Assembly (NCBI GenBank): GCA_031264185.1
Contig: JAISEL010000071.1
Coordinates: 62,001 to 126,000 of the forward strand
Direction: 5' to 3'
Length of the DNA stretch: 64,000 nucleotides
Origin: Deltaproteobacteria bacterium
GTDB lineage: Bacteria; Desulfobacterota; Desulfarculia; Adiutricales; Adiutricaceae
Made by a program: the position numbers and the translations under genes. The notes under the pieces are model-generated. The model was not told where the DNA came from. It saw only the letters and a program-made list of their open reading frames with translations, and did no database searches. This document shows, piece by piece, positions 1 to 9,256 of this stretch; the stretch's first letter is position 1, and each line of letters begins with the position of its first letter.

Positions 1-522
1 AATCTGCCTGCCTGGTTAAATAAACTAGTTAATTAATAAATTTTTATATATTTTTGATTATTTATCTAAAATTTAATCTACTATATGTTTTTATCAAATA
101 TATATTTTATAAATTTAATTATAAAATTTATTTTATATATTATCAATCCATAATTCCGCTGCTTAAAATTTCAGGTGCCGCCAGTCAGGATTAAGGCCTC
201 CTGAGGCCTGAGATTTGATTTTTGTTTGTCAAAATATGGCCCCCGGCTTTTATCAAAGCCACATTATGTTGACTTGAGAAGAAACTCAGTCCATTTAATT
301 CAATATTCAGTTGCTAAGAAGGTAATTTTGTTCTAAACTGTCAGAAAACTTTGATCCACTTGTGATTGATGTCTTTTTCTGCTCTATGACTGCCCTTTTG
401 GGGGCGTGTTTTTCCTGCTTTTTCTGGTTCACGGTTCACAGTCAGGCCTATTTGACTGTTATCTATAATTTTTTTGGTTTCGGAAGGTCCATGACTTTTT
501 TATGGACTCTGAAGGAGTTGTG
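1..522. other. AT-rich leader region before the chemoreceptor gene
   Basis: No gene is visible. The first 150 bases are extremely AT-rich. A short perfect palindrome (AGGCCTCCTGAGGCCT, near 194-210) is followed by a moderately T-rich stretch and could be the end of a transcript entering from the left, but this is weak. I could not place a convincing promoter for the chemoreceptor gene. Confidence 0.3.
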
Positions 523-2466
523 ATGAAACTGGGAACAAAGATTATTTTAGGTTTTACAGCCACATGCTTAATTTTTGTCCTGATCACCGGGATAGTCATC
601 TATTCCCTGGTCTCTGTCCAAGGACAAACCGACGACCTGCGCAACAAAATCATGCCCGGCAATGACAAGGCCGCTCTGGCCTTAGCTTCCGGCACAAGAT
701 CCAGTCTGAACGTCCTGGACTTCAGTTTTTCCGCCAGCGAGGGGGCGCTGAATGACTACAACAAGTACGATTCCGCTACGGTCAACGCCTTCGGGGACAT
801 TAGAAATCTTATCCGTCAGGGTCTGGCCGCCAACAACCAGAATGTCCGGGATCTGTCGGCCCAGGCCGAAAAGGACTATTTAATCTTCCAGGCCCAGGCC
901 AATCTTCTGCCGCCTTTAATGAAGACCCTGACTGACTACCGAACTGCCGCCCTGAACGCTTATCAGCGTTTGGGCGAGTCGGTGGCAGCCTTCCGCAATG
1001 ACCAGCTCAGTCAGATGCTGTCCTTGGTGTCATCCGCCGGCTCCAATGACATTGAAGCCTTCCGGGAAATGACCGACCGCCTGTCCAAAGCCATAGCCAT
1101 CAAGGACTCGGCCGATGATTATTACATCAATATTCTGCGGGGCCTTTATTATCAGGATCCTAAATACATGGCCACCTCGGTGGATTTAATCGCCAAAGTA
1201 ATCAATGATGCCCGGGCTCTTTTAGCCGAGACCACAGCCTCCAACAGCCGCACCCAGATTACGGCTATTGTTGACGCAGCTCAGACATCCCAGTCGGCGG
1301 TCACCAGCATGCACCAGACCATGGTCAATTTAATGGACGACAAAGAAGTCCGGGTCAAAGCCAGGAATCTGGCCCTTGACACCATTACTCAATTGTCCGA
1401 CGCCATGACCGAACTGGCCAATGATTTTGCTGTCACCACCAACAGCTCTCTGACCAAGTCCTTCATGACCATGATGATCGGCGGCCTTTTCGCCATTGCT
1501 CTGAGCGCTGTCCTGGCCATCCTAATTACCCGTAACATTACGCTGCCTGTTAACCGGGTCATCGCCGCTCTGGCTGAGGGCGCCCAGGAAGTCGACGCCG
1601 CCTCTGGCGAACTGTCCTCGGCCTCCAACACTTTGGCCGAAGGAGCCACCGAAAACGCCGCTTCCCTGGAAGAAACAAGCGCGGCTTTGGAAGAGCTTTC
1701 CTCCATGACCAAGCGCAATTCCGATAACGCTATGGAAGCCAACGCTTTAATGGGTCAGGCCACCGATGCTGTGGCCAAAGCCGAAAACAGCATGACCAAC
1801 GTTATTTCGGCTATGGATCATATCGCCACTTCCGGCAACGAAATCGGTAAAATCATTAAAACCATTGATGAGATCGCCTTCCAGACTAACCTGCTGGCCT
1901 TAAACGCAGCGGTGGAAGCGGCCCGGGCTGGTGAAGCCGGCGCCGGATTCGCCGTCGTGGCCGATGAAGTCCGGAACCTGGCTATCCGCAGCGCCGACGC
2001 AGCCAAAAATACGGCTGACCTGATTGCCGCCACCATCTCCAACATTAATTCCGGTTCTGAGATGGTCAACTCCACTTCCGAGAACTTCAAGACTGTTTCG
2101 GCCCATGCGGCTAAAGTGGCTCAGCTGGTCTCTGAGGTGGCTGAAGCTTCCAAAGAGCAGTCCCAGGGCATCACTCAGATCACCACAGCCATGAACCAGA
2201 TGGATAAAGTCACCCAGACCAACGCGGCTTCGGCTGAGGAATCGGCCAGCGCGGCCTCTAACCTCTCGGTCCAGGCCGGCAACTTAATGAGCGCCGTTGA
2301 CCAGATGTCCCGCATTGTTCACGGCCATAACCAGAGTATGACGGCCGCCGCCCCGCCCCGGCTGACTAAAGCGCCTCAGGCTATAGCTCCGCCTAATTTA
2401 AAAAAACCGGCTATTGCCAACAGCAAAGCTATTCCCATGGATTCTGACGACGATTTTGAGTTCTAA
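523..2466 (+). CDS. methyl-accepting chemotaxis protein
   Basis: Transmembrane chemoreceptor that passes ligand signals to CheA/CheW. An in-frame ATG lies at 502, but GAAGGAG just before the ATG at 523 makes [11 protein letters not shown] the likely start (647 residues). A first membrane helix covers residues 3-28. A largely helical periplasmic region, with no recognisable Cache domain and probably of four-helix-bundle type, is followed by a second membrane helix at about 317-337. The cytoplasmic domain carries the conserved hairpin-tip region at about 440-491, with the motifs [20 protein letters not shown] and [13 protein letters not shown]. The C-terminus is acidic (DSDDDFEF) and lacks a CheR-docking pentapeptide. 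No che genes lie nearby, so this is an orphan receptor locus. The ligand cannot be inferred. Confidence 0.93.
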   Translation: MKLGTKIILGFTATCLIFVLITGIVIYSLVSVQGQTDDLRNKIMPGNDKAALALASGTRSSLNVLDFSFSASEGALNDYNKYDSATVNAFGDIRNLIRQGLAANNQNVRDLSAQAEKDYLIFQAQANLLPPLMKTLTDYRTAALNAYQRLGESVAAFRNDQLSQMLSLVSSAGSNDIEAFREMTDRLSKAIAIKDSADDYYINILRGLYYQDPKYMATSVDLIAKVINDARALLAETTASNSRTQITAIVDAAQTSQSAVTSMHQTMVNLMDDKEVRVKARNLALDTITQLSDAMTELANDFAVTTNSSLTKSFMTMMIGGLFAIALSAVLAILITRNITLPVNRVIAALAEGAQEVDAASGELSSASNTLAEGATENAASLEETSAALEELSSMTKRNSDNAMEANALMGQATDAVAKAENSMTNVISAMDHIATSGNEIGKIIKTIDEIAFQTNLLALNAAVEAARAGEAGAGFAVVADEVRNLAIRSADAAKNTADLIAATISNINSGSEMVNSTSENFKTVSAHAAKVAQLVSEVAEASKEQSQGITQITTAMNQMDKVTQTNAASAEESASAASNLSVQAGNLMSAVDQMSRIVHGHNQSMTAAAPPRLTKAPQAIAPPNLKKPAIANSKAIPMDSDDDFEF

Positions 2467-2502
2467 TTTGTTTCTGCCTCGTTTCTGAACAACTCCAAAA
2501 AT

Positions 2503-2533
2503 AAAAGCCGGATTTATTCCGGCTTTTATTTTT
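2503..2533. terminator. bidirectional rho-independent terminator
   Basis: A perfect 9-bp stem (AAAAGCCGG / CCGGCTTTT) with a 7-nt loop is followed by ATTTTT. It lies between the convergent chemoreceptor and glycosyltransferase genes, and the A-run on the other side lets it work in both directions. Confidence 0.85.
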
Positions 2534-2572
2534 CCCGGTGTCTTTAAAAGATCTGAACCGCCCGGATATATA

Positions 2573-3367
2573 TTAATATTCCGGCACTGCCATTCCCCTT
2601 TTAAAGCAGCCGTTTTCATAAATCCGCTGTCTTCTGGCCATCTCCTCAGCCGCCGCCTCAGCCTGACTCGAACTTAATAAGCCTGAGCATATAATCTTCT
2701 TTAAAGCTTTTACCCGATAAAAATCCAGCCCCCACTGGCCGGAGAGCTGATCGTCCCGCCCTCCGCAGCGGATAACCAGGCCGCGATCCAAAAGGCCGAT
2801 CGGAAACCGGCAGGTCAGCCGAAGCCAAAGTTCGTAATCTTCGCAGGCCGGGAAATCTTCGTCAAAATAACCGATTTCATTAAAAATCTCCGGCCGGATA
2901 ATAACGGCCGAAGGACTGATTAAGCACAACCGGACTGATTCCAAAAAGATGGACCCCTGTTTTTTCTCGTGTTTTCGGCCTGGATTGACTCTGACTCCGC
3001 CCCGGAACCAAATCTCCCGGCACTGGGAGACTGAAAACTGGGGTCTGGCCGCCATATCCAGAACCTGCGCCTCTAATTTTCCTGGCAAATATTCATCATC
3101 ACTGTCTAAAAAGGCCACATAGTCCCCGGTGGCTCTTTTAAGACCTGCGTTTCTGGCCGCAGCTACGCCCCGGTTAGATTGGGAAATTAAGATCAGCCGG
3201 CCGGCGTCGGCCAGAGGTCTTAAGATTCCGGCCGTTTCATCGGTTGAGCCGTCGTCCACCACAATCAGCTCTGTATCAACCCCTTTTTGGCCTAAAACCG
3301 AATTAACGGCCCTGGTCAGGCAAAAAGCCCGGTTATAAGTCGGGATTATGACAGAAACCACAGACAC
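2573..3367 (-). CDS. family 2 glycosyltransferase
   Basis: Inverting nucleotide-sugar glycosyltransferase of the GT-A fold (GT2), 264 residues. The N-terminus SVIIPTYNRAF followed by VVDDGSTDET is the classic nucleotide-binding start. DSDD at about residues 88-91 is the metal-binding DXD region, and a later acidic motif (ACEDYELWLRL) fits the catalytic base area. The GTG start lies inside the last codons of the upstream ispH-ubiA gene (22-bp overlap), so the two are probably translationally coupled. The acceptor is unknown; the isoprenoid neighbour would fit a lipid-linked sugar, but that is inference. Confidence 0.88.
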   Translation of the reverse strand: MSVVSVIIPTYNRAFCLTRAVNSVLGQKGVDTELIVVDDGSTDETAGILRPLADAGRLILISQSNRGVAAARNAGLKRATGDYVAFLDSDDEYLPGKLEAQVLDMAARPQFSVSQCREIWFRGGVRVNPGRKHEKKQGSIFLESVRLCLISPSAVIIRPEIFNEIGYFDEDFPACEDYELWLRLTCRFPIGLLDRGLVIRCGGRDDQLSGQWGLDFYRVKALKKIICSGLLSSSQAEAAAEEMARRQRIYENGCFKRGMAVPEY

Positions 3368-5088
3368 GCCGCCGCTGCTCCGGAAAAAATAAATTGGGCG
3401 TCAACCATTAAATCAAACTGAAATCCCCGAAGGCCGGGATTCCGGAAAAACAGATGGGCTATGACCAGATTATAGACCGGTCCGGCCAGCCACAGCCAGA
3501 TTATAACAGGAGGCCGCCCGCAAACTATATAAGCTAAAAGGAGATACATTGACCATATTATTAAAAGACCTCTAAGTAAACGGGCCGCTCCTCTCTGGCC
3601 TAAAATAGTCACCACAGTCGTGTCGCCAAAAAGCCGGTCACCGTAGGCATCCTGAAGATCCATGAGCATGGTCCGGGCCAGCACATTTAAAAAAACCGCC
3701 CCGCCCATGAGCGCAACCAGCCCGGCACCGGCCCAGGTCCGGGCAATTAAAGGCGGTTGGGCTAAAACGGGCGGCAAAACCAAAAGAGCCGCCCAGCCCA
3801 GACTGATGGACAGGGTTTTGGACAAAGGCAGGTCTTTCAGCCTGCGTATACCGGCCACTGAAAAAGGCCAGCGCACGGCGTAAAATAAACCTAAAAAACT
3901 TTGGATTATAAGCTGCATTAAAACTAAAGATCCGGCTAAGTAGGCGGCGGAAAGGGACAGAATTAAGGACCAGATCCCGGCGGCCATTAACGGCAAGCGG
4001 TATTGGCGCAAAAATACAGCCCGATCAGGATCATTATACCGGGCAGATTCCCGGTCCAGAAAGCCGTTTAATAAATGCATAGCCTGAACATAAAAAAACG
4101 ACAGTCCGAAAAAAATATCCGGCATGGGGTAACCGCCCCATACAGAAATAGCCCATCCTAAAAGACCGGCCCCTAAACCGGCGTAGATATTGGATAAAGC
4201 CAAAGCCCGAAACAGACGCCGGAAAAAGCCGGACAAATTAAATTCATTATGCCGGCCCAAAGCCTCCAGTCTTTGGAGGACAGCCCTGATCTGCCAGATG
4301 GGAGTAGAGGCTCCGGACAGAAGTCCGAGAGTTTTAATTTCCCGGATATCTAAAGCCTCCAGTTCTTCCGGTCCCTCCACGGCCACAGTTATTTTTCCGC
4401 CCCGCCCGGCTAAAGCGGCCAGTCTTTTGGTATTTCCGCTGTCCCGCCCCCCGACGACCACCAGCAAGTCGGCTTCTTCAGAAAGTCTGATAGCCTCCCT
4501 TTGCCGGTTAATCGTAGCTTTACATATTGTATCCCTGTAGCCGGCCCGAGGCCATCGGGCAAGCACGGCTTTAATTACCTCGGGCCATTCATCGTGGTCC
4601 TGGGTCGTCTGCGCCACTAAAAATACCCCGCCATAATCCGGAAGACTGCAAACATCCTCAGGCCGGCCAAAAACCACTCCCCGGCCGGCGGCGTAGCCCA
4701 GCAAACCCTCAACTTCCGGATGTCCGGCCGACCCCCATATCAAAACCTGACGGCCTTCGGCAGCCTGTTTCTGAACCAGCCTTTGAACTCCGGCTACTTT
4801 GGGACAGGTGGCATCAACGACCTTAACTCCTTGAACTCTTAAATCCTCTTCTTCAACCGGGGGAAGACCATGAGCCCGGATTATGACCGTAGCCCGCCCG
4901 GAATCATCGTGCCCCGGCCAAAGTTTTAAACCCTTGCCGGCCAGAAGTTCCCTGGCGGGCTTATTATGAATTAGAGGGCCGTGGCTGTAGACCGGACCGT
5001 TTCTTTTAGCCAGATTCTGAAAGGCCAGATCCATGGCACGGCGAACGCCAAAACAGTAGCCCAGATGCTGGGACAGTTCTATCTTCAC
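3346..5088 (-). CDS. ispH: IspH-UbiA fusion: HMBPP reductase joined to a UbiA-family prenyltransferase
   Basis: Residues 1 to about 280 are IspH, the [4Fe-4S] enzyme that makes IPP and DMAPP in the last MEP-pathway step. All three cluster cysteines are visible (GYCFGVRRA, VDATCPKV, TICKATINRQ), with the substrate histidines in HGPLIHN and RAHGLPP, the glutamate in HPEVEG, SGNTKRL, and GASTP near the domain end. Residues from about 290 to 580 are a polytopic UbiA-type segment. It has a degenerate first aspartate motif (NGFLDRESARYNDPDR) and a clearer second one (DLQDAYGDRLFGD). IspH is normally about 280-320 residues, so this 580-residue chain is a true in-frame fusion with no stop or frameshift. 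The C-terminal acceptor is unknown. Confidence 0.9.
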   Translation of the reverse strand: MKIELSQHLGYCFGVRRAMDLAFQNLAKRNGPVYSHGPLIHNKPARELLAGKGLKLWPGHDDSGRATVIIRAHGLPPVEEEDLRVQGVKVVDATCPKVAGVQRLVQKQAAEGRQVLIWGSAGHPEVEGLLGYAAGRGVVFGRPEDVCSLPDYGGVFLVAQTTQDHDEWPEVIKAVLARWPRAGYRDTICKATINRQREAIRLSEEADLLVVVGGRDSGNTKRLAALAGRGGKITVAVEGPEELEALDIREIKTLGLLSGASTPIWQIRAVLQRLEALGRHNEFNLSGFFRRLFRALALSNIYAGLGAGLLGWAISVWGGYPMPDIFFGLSFFYVQAMHLLNGFLDRESARYNDPDRAVFLRQYRLPLMAAGIWSLILSLSAAYLAGSLVLMQLIIQSFLGLFYAVRWPFSVAGIRRLKDLPLSKTLSISLGWAALLVLPPVLAQPPLIARTWAGAGLVALMGGAVFLNVLARTMLMDLQDAYGDRLFGDTTVVTILGQRGAARLLRGLLIIWSMYLLLAYIVCGRPPVIIWLWLAGPVYNLVIAHLFFRNPGLRGFQFDLMVDAQFIFSGAAAACLWFLS

Positions 5089-5249
5089 CGGATAATCCTA
5101 TAATTTGATAAATTACTCCAGCTTTGAATTTAACTCTCTTTTATGGTATAAATAGCTAAGAACTATTAGTCCTGCTTTCAAGGATAACCTTTGATGTTAA
5201 GTTCTAATCTATTCCCGCCTTCTGGGAAACCTTTATCCGGAGGTTTAGG

Positions 5250-5601
5250 CCAGTCACCCCCTAGCTGAAGCCGGGGGCTTGCAAGAGACCTGGACTGACC
5301 AGGGAAAACGGTAACCGACACGCTATGATTTCCGTAGATTCAGACCTGCAGCGGCTGCTTTTGAAACTCCGCCCTCTTGAAGTTTCGGCTCAGGAAAAGC
5401 CATGATTTAAGGCGGGCCGGGACCTAACTTCGGCGGAAAAATTTCCAAATGACAGCGGTCTCAAAAGACCCGTTATTCAACCCGTAGAGGGCATTTTTTA
5501 AGGATTCGGACACTTCGGTTCTAATTTAAACTAAACTAAACTTAAGGAGGCGGCGTTTCCTCCCTAGCCTTTCGGCCGGGGTTTCTGCGCCGAAGATTCG
5601 G
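5250..5601 (+). mobile_element. HEARO-like / IS200-IS605-type non-coding element A
   Basis: A gene-free block of about 350 bp begins with a GC hairpin (CCCC...GGGG around 5256-5277) and ends directly before ATGA, the start of the next gene. Its interior shares long blocks with element B upstream of parA: GAAAACGGTAACC, a paired AAACTCCGCC...GAAGTTTCGGC region, and the 3' end GGAGGCGGCGTTTCCTCC followed by a GC hairpin and CGCCG. HEARO RNAs, the omega-RNAs of IsrB-type IS200/IS605 elements, are known to sit immediately before ATGA or GTGA; that comparison is from memory. No IsrB or TnpB coding sequence is present. The alternative is a structured cis-regulatory leader. Confidence 0.6.
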
Positions 5602-6192
5602 ATGAAAATATTGGCTCTGGTCATTTCCCCCCTCTTGACTGTGGGACTGATAGTTACAATAATCCTCTGGCGGGGCGCAGTCAGCCAGGAAGAAAAGTTA
5701 TCCCAGGAACTGAATCAGGCTCGGGACCAGATCACCTCCTTGGAAAATCAGGCCCGAGACCTTAACTCGAAAGTTGACGGTTTAAACTCCAGCTTAAAAG
5801 ACGCGACCGCCAAAGTGGCCAGCGGCGAGGAAGCTTTAAAAAACCGTGACAGCGAAGTCTCTAGACTCCAGTCGGCTAACACATCTTTAACTCAGGACAA
5901 TAACCGGTTAAACACTCAGGCCCGGCAGGTGACTCAGGCCCAGCAGGCGGCTCTGGCGGCTCAGGCTGAGGCCAAAGTTTATATGGAACAGCTGGCCAGC
6001 CGGGAAGCCAGTCTGGTGGTAATCACCGGGGAAAGGGACCGCCTGAAAGCCGAACTGGAACAGGCCAAAAAAACCATCAGCTTACTGGATGTGGCCAATA
6101 ATGATGATGTCAGCTGGTCTCTGGGCTATTTAGGCCATCCGGTCTTTGAGCAGGAAATGCTCCCTCCCCTGGATTCGGAAATATTATATTAA
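5602..6192 (+). CDS. small membrane-anchored coiled-coil protein, function unknown
   Basis: A 196-residue protein. One hydrophobic helix at residues 4-25 is followed by a long Q/A/E/K-rich heptad-like stretch (about 33-155) predicted to be coiled coil, then a short C-terminus containing DDVSWSLGYLGHPVFEQE. I do not recognise a family; the shape resembles cell-envelope spacer or scaffold proteins. The start ATG abuts element A, and the only Shine-Dalgarno-like sequence (AAGGAGG at 5544-5550) lies inside that element. A terminator follows, so the gene is probably monocistronic. Confidence 0.7.
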   Translation: MKILALVISPLLTVGLIVTIILWRGAVSQEEKLSQELNQARDQITSLENQARDLNSKVDGLNSSLKDATAKVASGEEALKNRDSEVSRLQSANTSLTQDNNRLNTQARQVTQAQQAALAAQAEAKVYMEQLASREASLVVITGERDRLKAELEQAKKTISLLDVANNDDVSWSLGYLGHPVFEQEMLPPLDSEILY

Positions 6193-6239
6193 AAAACCTT
6201 TTCCCCGGGGCTTTATCGTAACCGGGAAAAAGGTTTTGG
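6193..6239 (+). terminator. rho-independent terminator after the coiled-coil gene
   Basis: AAAACCTTTTCCCC pairs imperfectly with CGGGAAAAAGGTTTT across a loop of about 15 nt, directly after the stop codon. The arm ends in TTTT. Confidence 0.65.
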
Positions 6240-6265
6240 AAGAATATTTCTAAGGCCGGAAAGGG

Positions 6266-6490
6266 CTACTGACTTTTAATCACCAGACTTAAATCTCTGG
6301 GGGCCGGTTTTTTGACCAGACCCTGCTTTATACACTTGGTACAGACCCGGATTTTCTTTACCCGGCCTGATTCCAGATGACGGACTGTCTGAAGGTTGGG
6401 ACGCCAAATTTTCTTGGTCTTGTTGTTGGCATGGGAAACATTATGGCCGTTCTGCGGAGTTTTACCGCAAAGCTGACAAATACGCGACAT
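6266..6490 (-). CDS. rpmB: 50S ribosomal protein L28
   Basis: Large-subunit ribosomal protein L28, 74 residues, close to the family norm. The open frame extends 50 codons upstream, but AGGAGG seven bases before ATG at 6490 and the L28 start [10 protein letters not shown] fix the start. Two CxxC pairs (CQLC and CTKC) mark the zinc-binding version of L28. [14 protein letters not shown] and RPNLQ are standard L28 blocks. It is a single gene with its own candidate promoter. Confidence 0.96.
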   Translation of the reverse strand: MSRICQLCGKTPQNGHNVSHANNKTKKIWRPNLQTVRHLESGRVKKIRVCTKCIKQGLVKKPAPRDLSLVIKSQ

Positions 6491-6536
6491 TTTAACCTCC
6501 TGGCCAAAAATTTCTGGCCTTCTTCCCGAATCTGTG

Positions 6537-6565
6537 ATTCTATCACAGAAAAACCTGGGACGCAA
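6537..6565 (-). promoter_or_regulatory. candidate sigma-70 promoter of rpmB
   Basis: On the minus strand, TTGCGT (6565-6560) and TAGAAT (6542-6537) are separated by exactly 17 nt and lie about 47 bp upstream of the L28 start. The match to consensus is reasonable but not perfect. Confidence 0.5.
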
Positions 6566-6639
6566 GATTTTTTTCAACTTTTTTAGCCTTACAGCAAGCC
6601 AATGCTCTAAGCTCAAATTTGGATATTCAGACTTAAACA

Positions 6640-7118
6640 AATTTATTTATATTCATTAAGCATTGTTTAAAAATATAAACTATATTTTATAAAAATTACT
6701 ATAAAAGATAATTGAAAAGTACAGCTTTGCAGCATCTTCAGAGCCTTATGGAACAAAAATAAGGGCAACTAAGCCGGCAGCCGGTCATGATCTGCCAGAG
6801 CCCAAAAATGAGGGGCCCAACCCAAAAAGATGCTTGATCAAGCCGGAAGCACGGCAGCCGGAAAACGGTCCGGTCAAACGTAAAAGAGGCCGGCCTAAAA
6901 AAGAGGCCGCCAGTCCGGAAGTCAAAGCAGCCTGAAAATTGCTTGGCCGACTCCGGTAAAAAACCGTACTTCGCTGACTCCAATTTGACTTGAAACGCGG
7001 CTGATAAGCACAGATATGACAATTTAACCGGGTCCTCCAAACTCGGAGAGGGCAGTTTTGTCCTTAAAACAGGCTAACCTGCTGAATAGGAAGCGGGCTT
7101 GGGGGTATATTTCACGGT
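6640..7118. other. intergenic region with a relict AT-hook-like reading frame
   Basis: No intact gene. On the plus strand one frame (6812-6935) reads without a stop for about 40 codons and contains KRKRGRPKKEAA, an RGRP-type AT-hook motif, ending at TGA. There is no start codon or ribosome binding site, and a stop lies immediately upstream. It could be the tail of a decayed chromatin-type protein or chance. The rest is AT-rich and featureless. Confidence 0.25.
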
Positions 7119-7155
7119 AAAACAAAAAGGCACCCCAAAAATTTGAAGGTGCCTT
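7119..7155 (-). terminator. rho-independent terminator downstream of metW
   Basis: On the minus strand AAGGCACC and GGTGCCTT form a perfect 8-bp stem followed by TTTGTTTT. It lies about 140 bp after the metW stop and closes the phosphatase-metX-metW transcript. Confidence 0.75.
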
Positions 7156-7296
7156 CATTCAGATACTTTTGGTGGCAAGCATCTGAAAAGTATAATAAGC
7201 CTTAAATTTTAACCTGTCAAGAGCTAGAGGGAACAAAATGGAAAAAAACTTTTCGCTCCCGACAATTTATTTCCGGCTCTTAATAATATTTTGATT

Positions 7297-8022
7297 TTAG
7301 GCCTTTTCTAAAAAAACCAGCACCTCCTCGGCTGAAATATTACTTTCTTCGGACAGAGGCTGGATCTGTCCGTCGGCCAGAGCAAACCCCGGATCGGCTT
7401 TGACCTGACTTTCCTTACACCAATCAAAAAAATCCGACAACGTAAAAAGGTGAATATTAGGAGTATCGTACCACCCGTACGGCAGGCCCTGAGTGACCGG
7501 CATCCTCCCGCGGACAGCCAGATCGAGGCGGACACGCCAGTGGCCGAAATTGGGAAAAGAAACTATACCCCTCCGGCCAACCCGCAAAATTTCGTTCATG
7601 ACTTTTAAAGGGGCCTTTAATGTCTGGAGCGTACTTTCCAGAATCACATAATCAAAACTGGAATCCGGAAAATCGCCTAAAACCTCGTTTAAATCCAGGT
7701 TCAGAACCGGCACTCCCAATTCCATGGCCGCCATAGCCGCCTCGGGGTCAACTTCTACGGCCTGACCTTTGGCCCCCATCTCGCCGATCAAACAGCCCAT
7801 AAGTTCACCCCGGCCGCAGCCTAAATCCAAAACTGTGGACCCGGGCACAATTTCCCCTAAAATTACCCGATCCTGCCAGCGGCGCCGGACGACTGAGGTC
7901 TCTGGCCTGGGACTTTCCTTATATTCGTCCCGGAGCTTGCCCAAAAGATGGGTCATGGCCAGATCCACCAGTTCGGCCCTGGTCAGGTCGCCTTCCGGAA
8001 AGCGGTAAATGTCATCCACCAT
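7297..8022 (-). CDS. metW: MetW-like methyltransferase-fold protein of methionine synthesis
   Basis: A 241-residue class I SAM-methyltransferase fold protein. VLDLGCGRGELMGCL is the SAM-binding motif I, and SSFDYVILESTLQTL, SFPNFGHWRVRL and GLPYGWYDTPNIHLFT are typical MetW blocks. MetW is normally encoded directly after metX and is thought to partner MetX in homoserine acylation. Here it starts six bases after the metX stop, which supports the call. The first 40 residues are a charged extension before the fold. Confidence 0.92.
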   Translation of the reverse strand: MVDDIYRFPEGDLTRAELVDLAMTHLLGKLRDEYKESPRPETSVVRRRWQDRVILGEIVPGSTVLDLGCGRGELMGCLIGEMGAKGQAVEVDPEAAMAAMELGVPVLNLDLNEVLGDFPDSSFDYVILESTLQTLKAPLKVMNEILRVGRRGIVSFPNFGHWRVRLDLAVRGRMPVTQGLPYGWYDTPNIHLFTLSDFFDWCKESQVKADPGFALADGQIQPLSEESNISAEEVLVFLEKA

Positions 8023-8028
8023 GATGTT

Positions 8029-9228
8029 TTAGTCCTTAAGAAATATCCTGATGAGTCTTCTGACCGCTTCGGTTTCCACTAAAAAAGCGTCATGTCCGTA
8101 ACGGGAAGGTATATTGACATAGCTGACCGGACAGCCGGCCAGGCACATGGCCGAGACCAGTTCCCGGCACAGTTCCGGAGGAAAAAGCCAGTCCGAGGAA
8201 AATGAGACGACCATAGTTTTGGCTTTTATCCGGGCCGCTGTTTTAGCCAGATCGCCTGAACCCCATTTTTCGGCGGCCTCGTAGTAATCCATGGCCCTGG
8301 TGATGTAGAGGTAGCTGTTGGCATCGTAGCGGGCCACAAAGCTCTCAGCCTGATGGTTTAAGTAGCTCTCCATCTCAAACTCAATCCCGGTCAGGGTAAA
8401 GTCCGGACTGTCCTTGCCTCTTAATCTCCGGCCAAACTTGTTCCCCATACTCTCTTCGGACAGATAGGTAATCTGGGCCATCATCCGGGCGGCGGCCAAA
8501 CCGCTCAAAGGCGGCGGCCCCAGATAATAGTCGCCGCTTTTAAAATTGGGATCATTTATGATGGCATGCCGGCCGACGGCGTTAAACGCCAAACCCTGAG
8601 TGGTAACCCGATGGCCGGCCGAAAGGATGGCCATACTTCGGACCCGGTCGGGGTAAGCCAAAGCCATCTCCAAACCAATCTGCCCGCCCATGGAACCGCC
8701 TATGACGGCTCTCAGCCGGTAGATACCCAGCCTGGTCAGCAGCTCCATCTGGACCCTGGCCCAATCGCCGACCGTGACCACCGGAAACCTGAGACCCCAG
8801 GGCTGACCGGTCTCAGGGTTAACGGACGACGGCCCCGTCGAGCCGTAGCAGCTGCCCAGAACATTTATGCATATGACAAAAAACCGGCTGGTATCAATGG
8901 CTTTGCCCGGCCCTATCATGGTATCCCACCAGCCGGGTTTTTTTTTGCGGTATTCCCGAAGTGGTCCGACTGGATTGGAATCCCAACCGGCTGCGTGAGC
9001 GTCGCCGGTCAGGGCGTGGCAGATTAAGACGGCATTGGAGGCTGAATCGTTTAATTTTCCGTACGTTTCATACTCAGACTCAATCGGACCGATTACCCAG
9101 CCGGCCTCTAAAGTCAAAGGGTTATCCGGATCGGCAAACAACTCCATTTTCTGGGATTTGGTCCAGCCCACCGACTCCGGGTGGTCCGGACCGTGGATTT
9201 CTTTAATTTCATCGCCGTCCACACTCAT
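8029..9228 (-). CDS. metX: homoserine O-acetyltransferase
   Basis: Alpha/beta-hydrolase-fold enzyme that acetylates homoserine as the first committed step of methionine synthesis, about 399 residues. The nucleophile elbow is GGSMGG (in AVIGGSMGGQIGLEMA), the acid lies in SSDWLFPP and the histidine in RYGHDAFL. NAVLICHALTGDAHAAGW near the N-terminus is a MetX signature. AAAGG seven bases upstream favours ATG at 9228 over the in-frame TTG at 9234. O-acetylhomoserine is the acceptor in direct sulfhydrylation, which may connect this gene to the sulfur-carrier operon at 60-63 kb; no metY is in the window. Confidence 0.94.
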   Translation of the reverse strand: MSVDGDEIKEIHGPDHPESVGWTKSQKMELFADPDNPLTLEAGWVIGPIESEYETYGKLNDSASNAVLICHALTGDAHAAGWDSNPVGPLREYRKKKPGWWDTMIGPGKAIDTSRFFVICINVLGSCYGSTGPSSVNPETGQPWGLRFPVVTVGDWARVQMELLTRLGIYRLRAVIGGSMGGQIGLEMALAYPDRVRSMAILSAGHRVTTQGLAFNAVGRHAIINDPNFKSGDYYLGPPPLSGLAAARMMAQITYLSEESMGNKFGRRLRGKDSPDFTLTGIEFEMESYLNHQAESFVARYDANSYLYITRAMDYYEAAEKWGSGDLAKTAARIKAKTMVVSFSSDWLFPPELCRELVSAMCLAGCPVSYVNIPSRYGHDAFLVETEAVRRLIRIFLKD

Positions 9229-9256
9229 ATGCAAACCTTTATATTGACTAAGCCGC

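Noticed and set aside
3346-5088. Two separate genes (ispH and ubiA) joined by sequencing error
   Set aside because: The frame is continuous with normal codon use through the junction, and no start codon with a ribosome binding site is seen near the UbiA segment. A database check would settle it.
6738-7040. 100-codon minus-strand open frame
   Set aside because: Cysteine- and phenylalanine-rich composition typical of antisense reading, and no ribosome binding site.
9235-9256. SAM riboswitch for metX
   Set aside because: The gap upstream of metX is only about 20-30 bp and the operon leader is the HEARO-like element, which has no SAM-box features.
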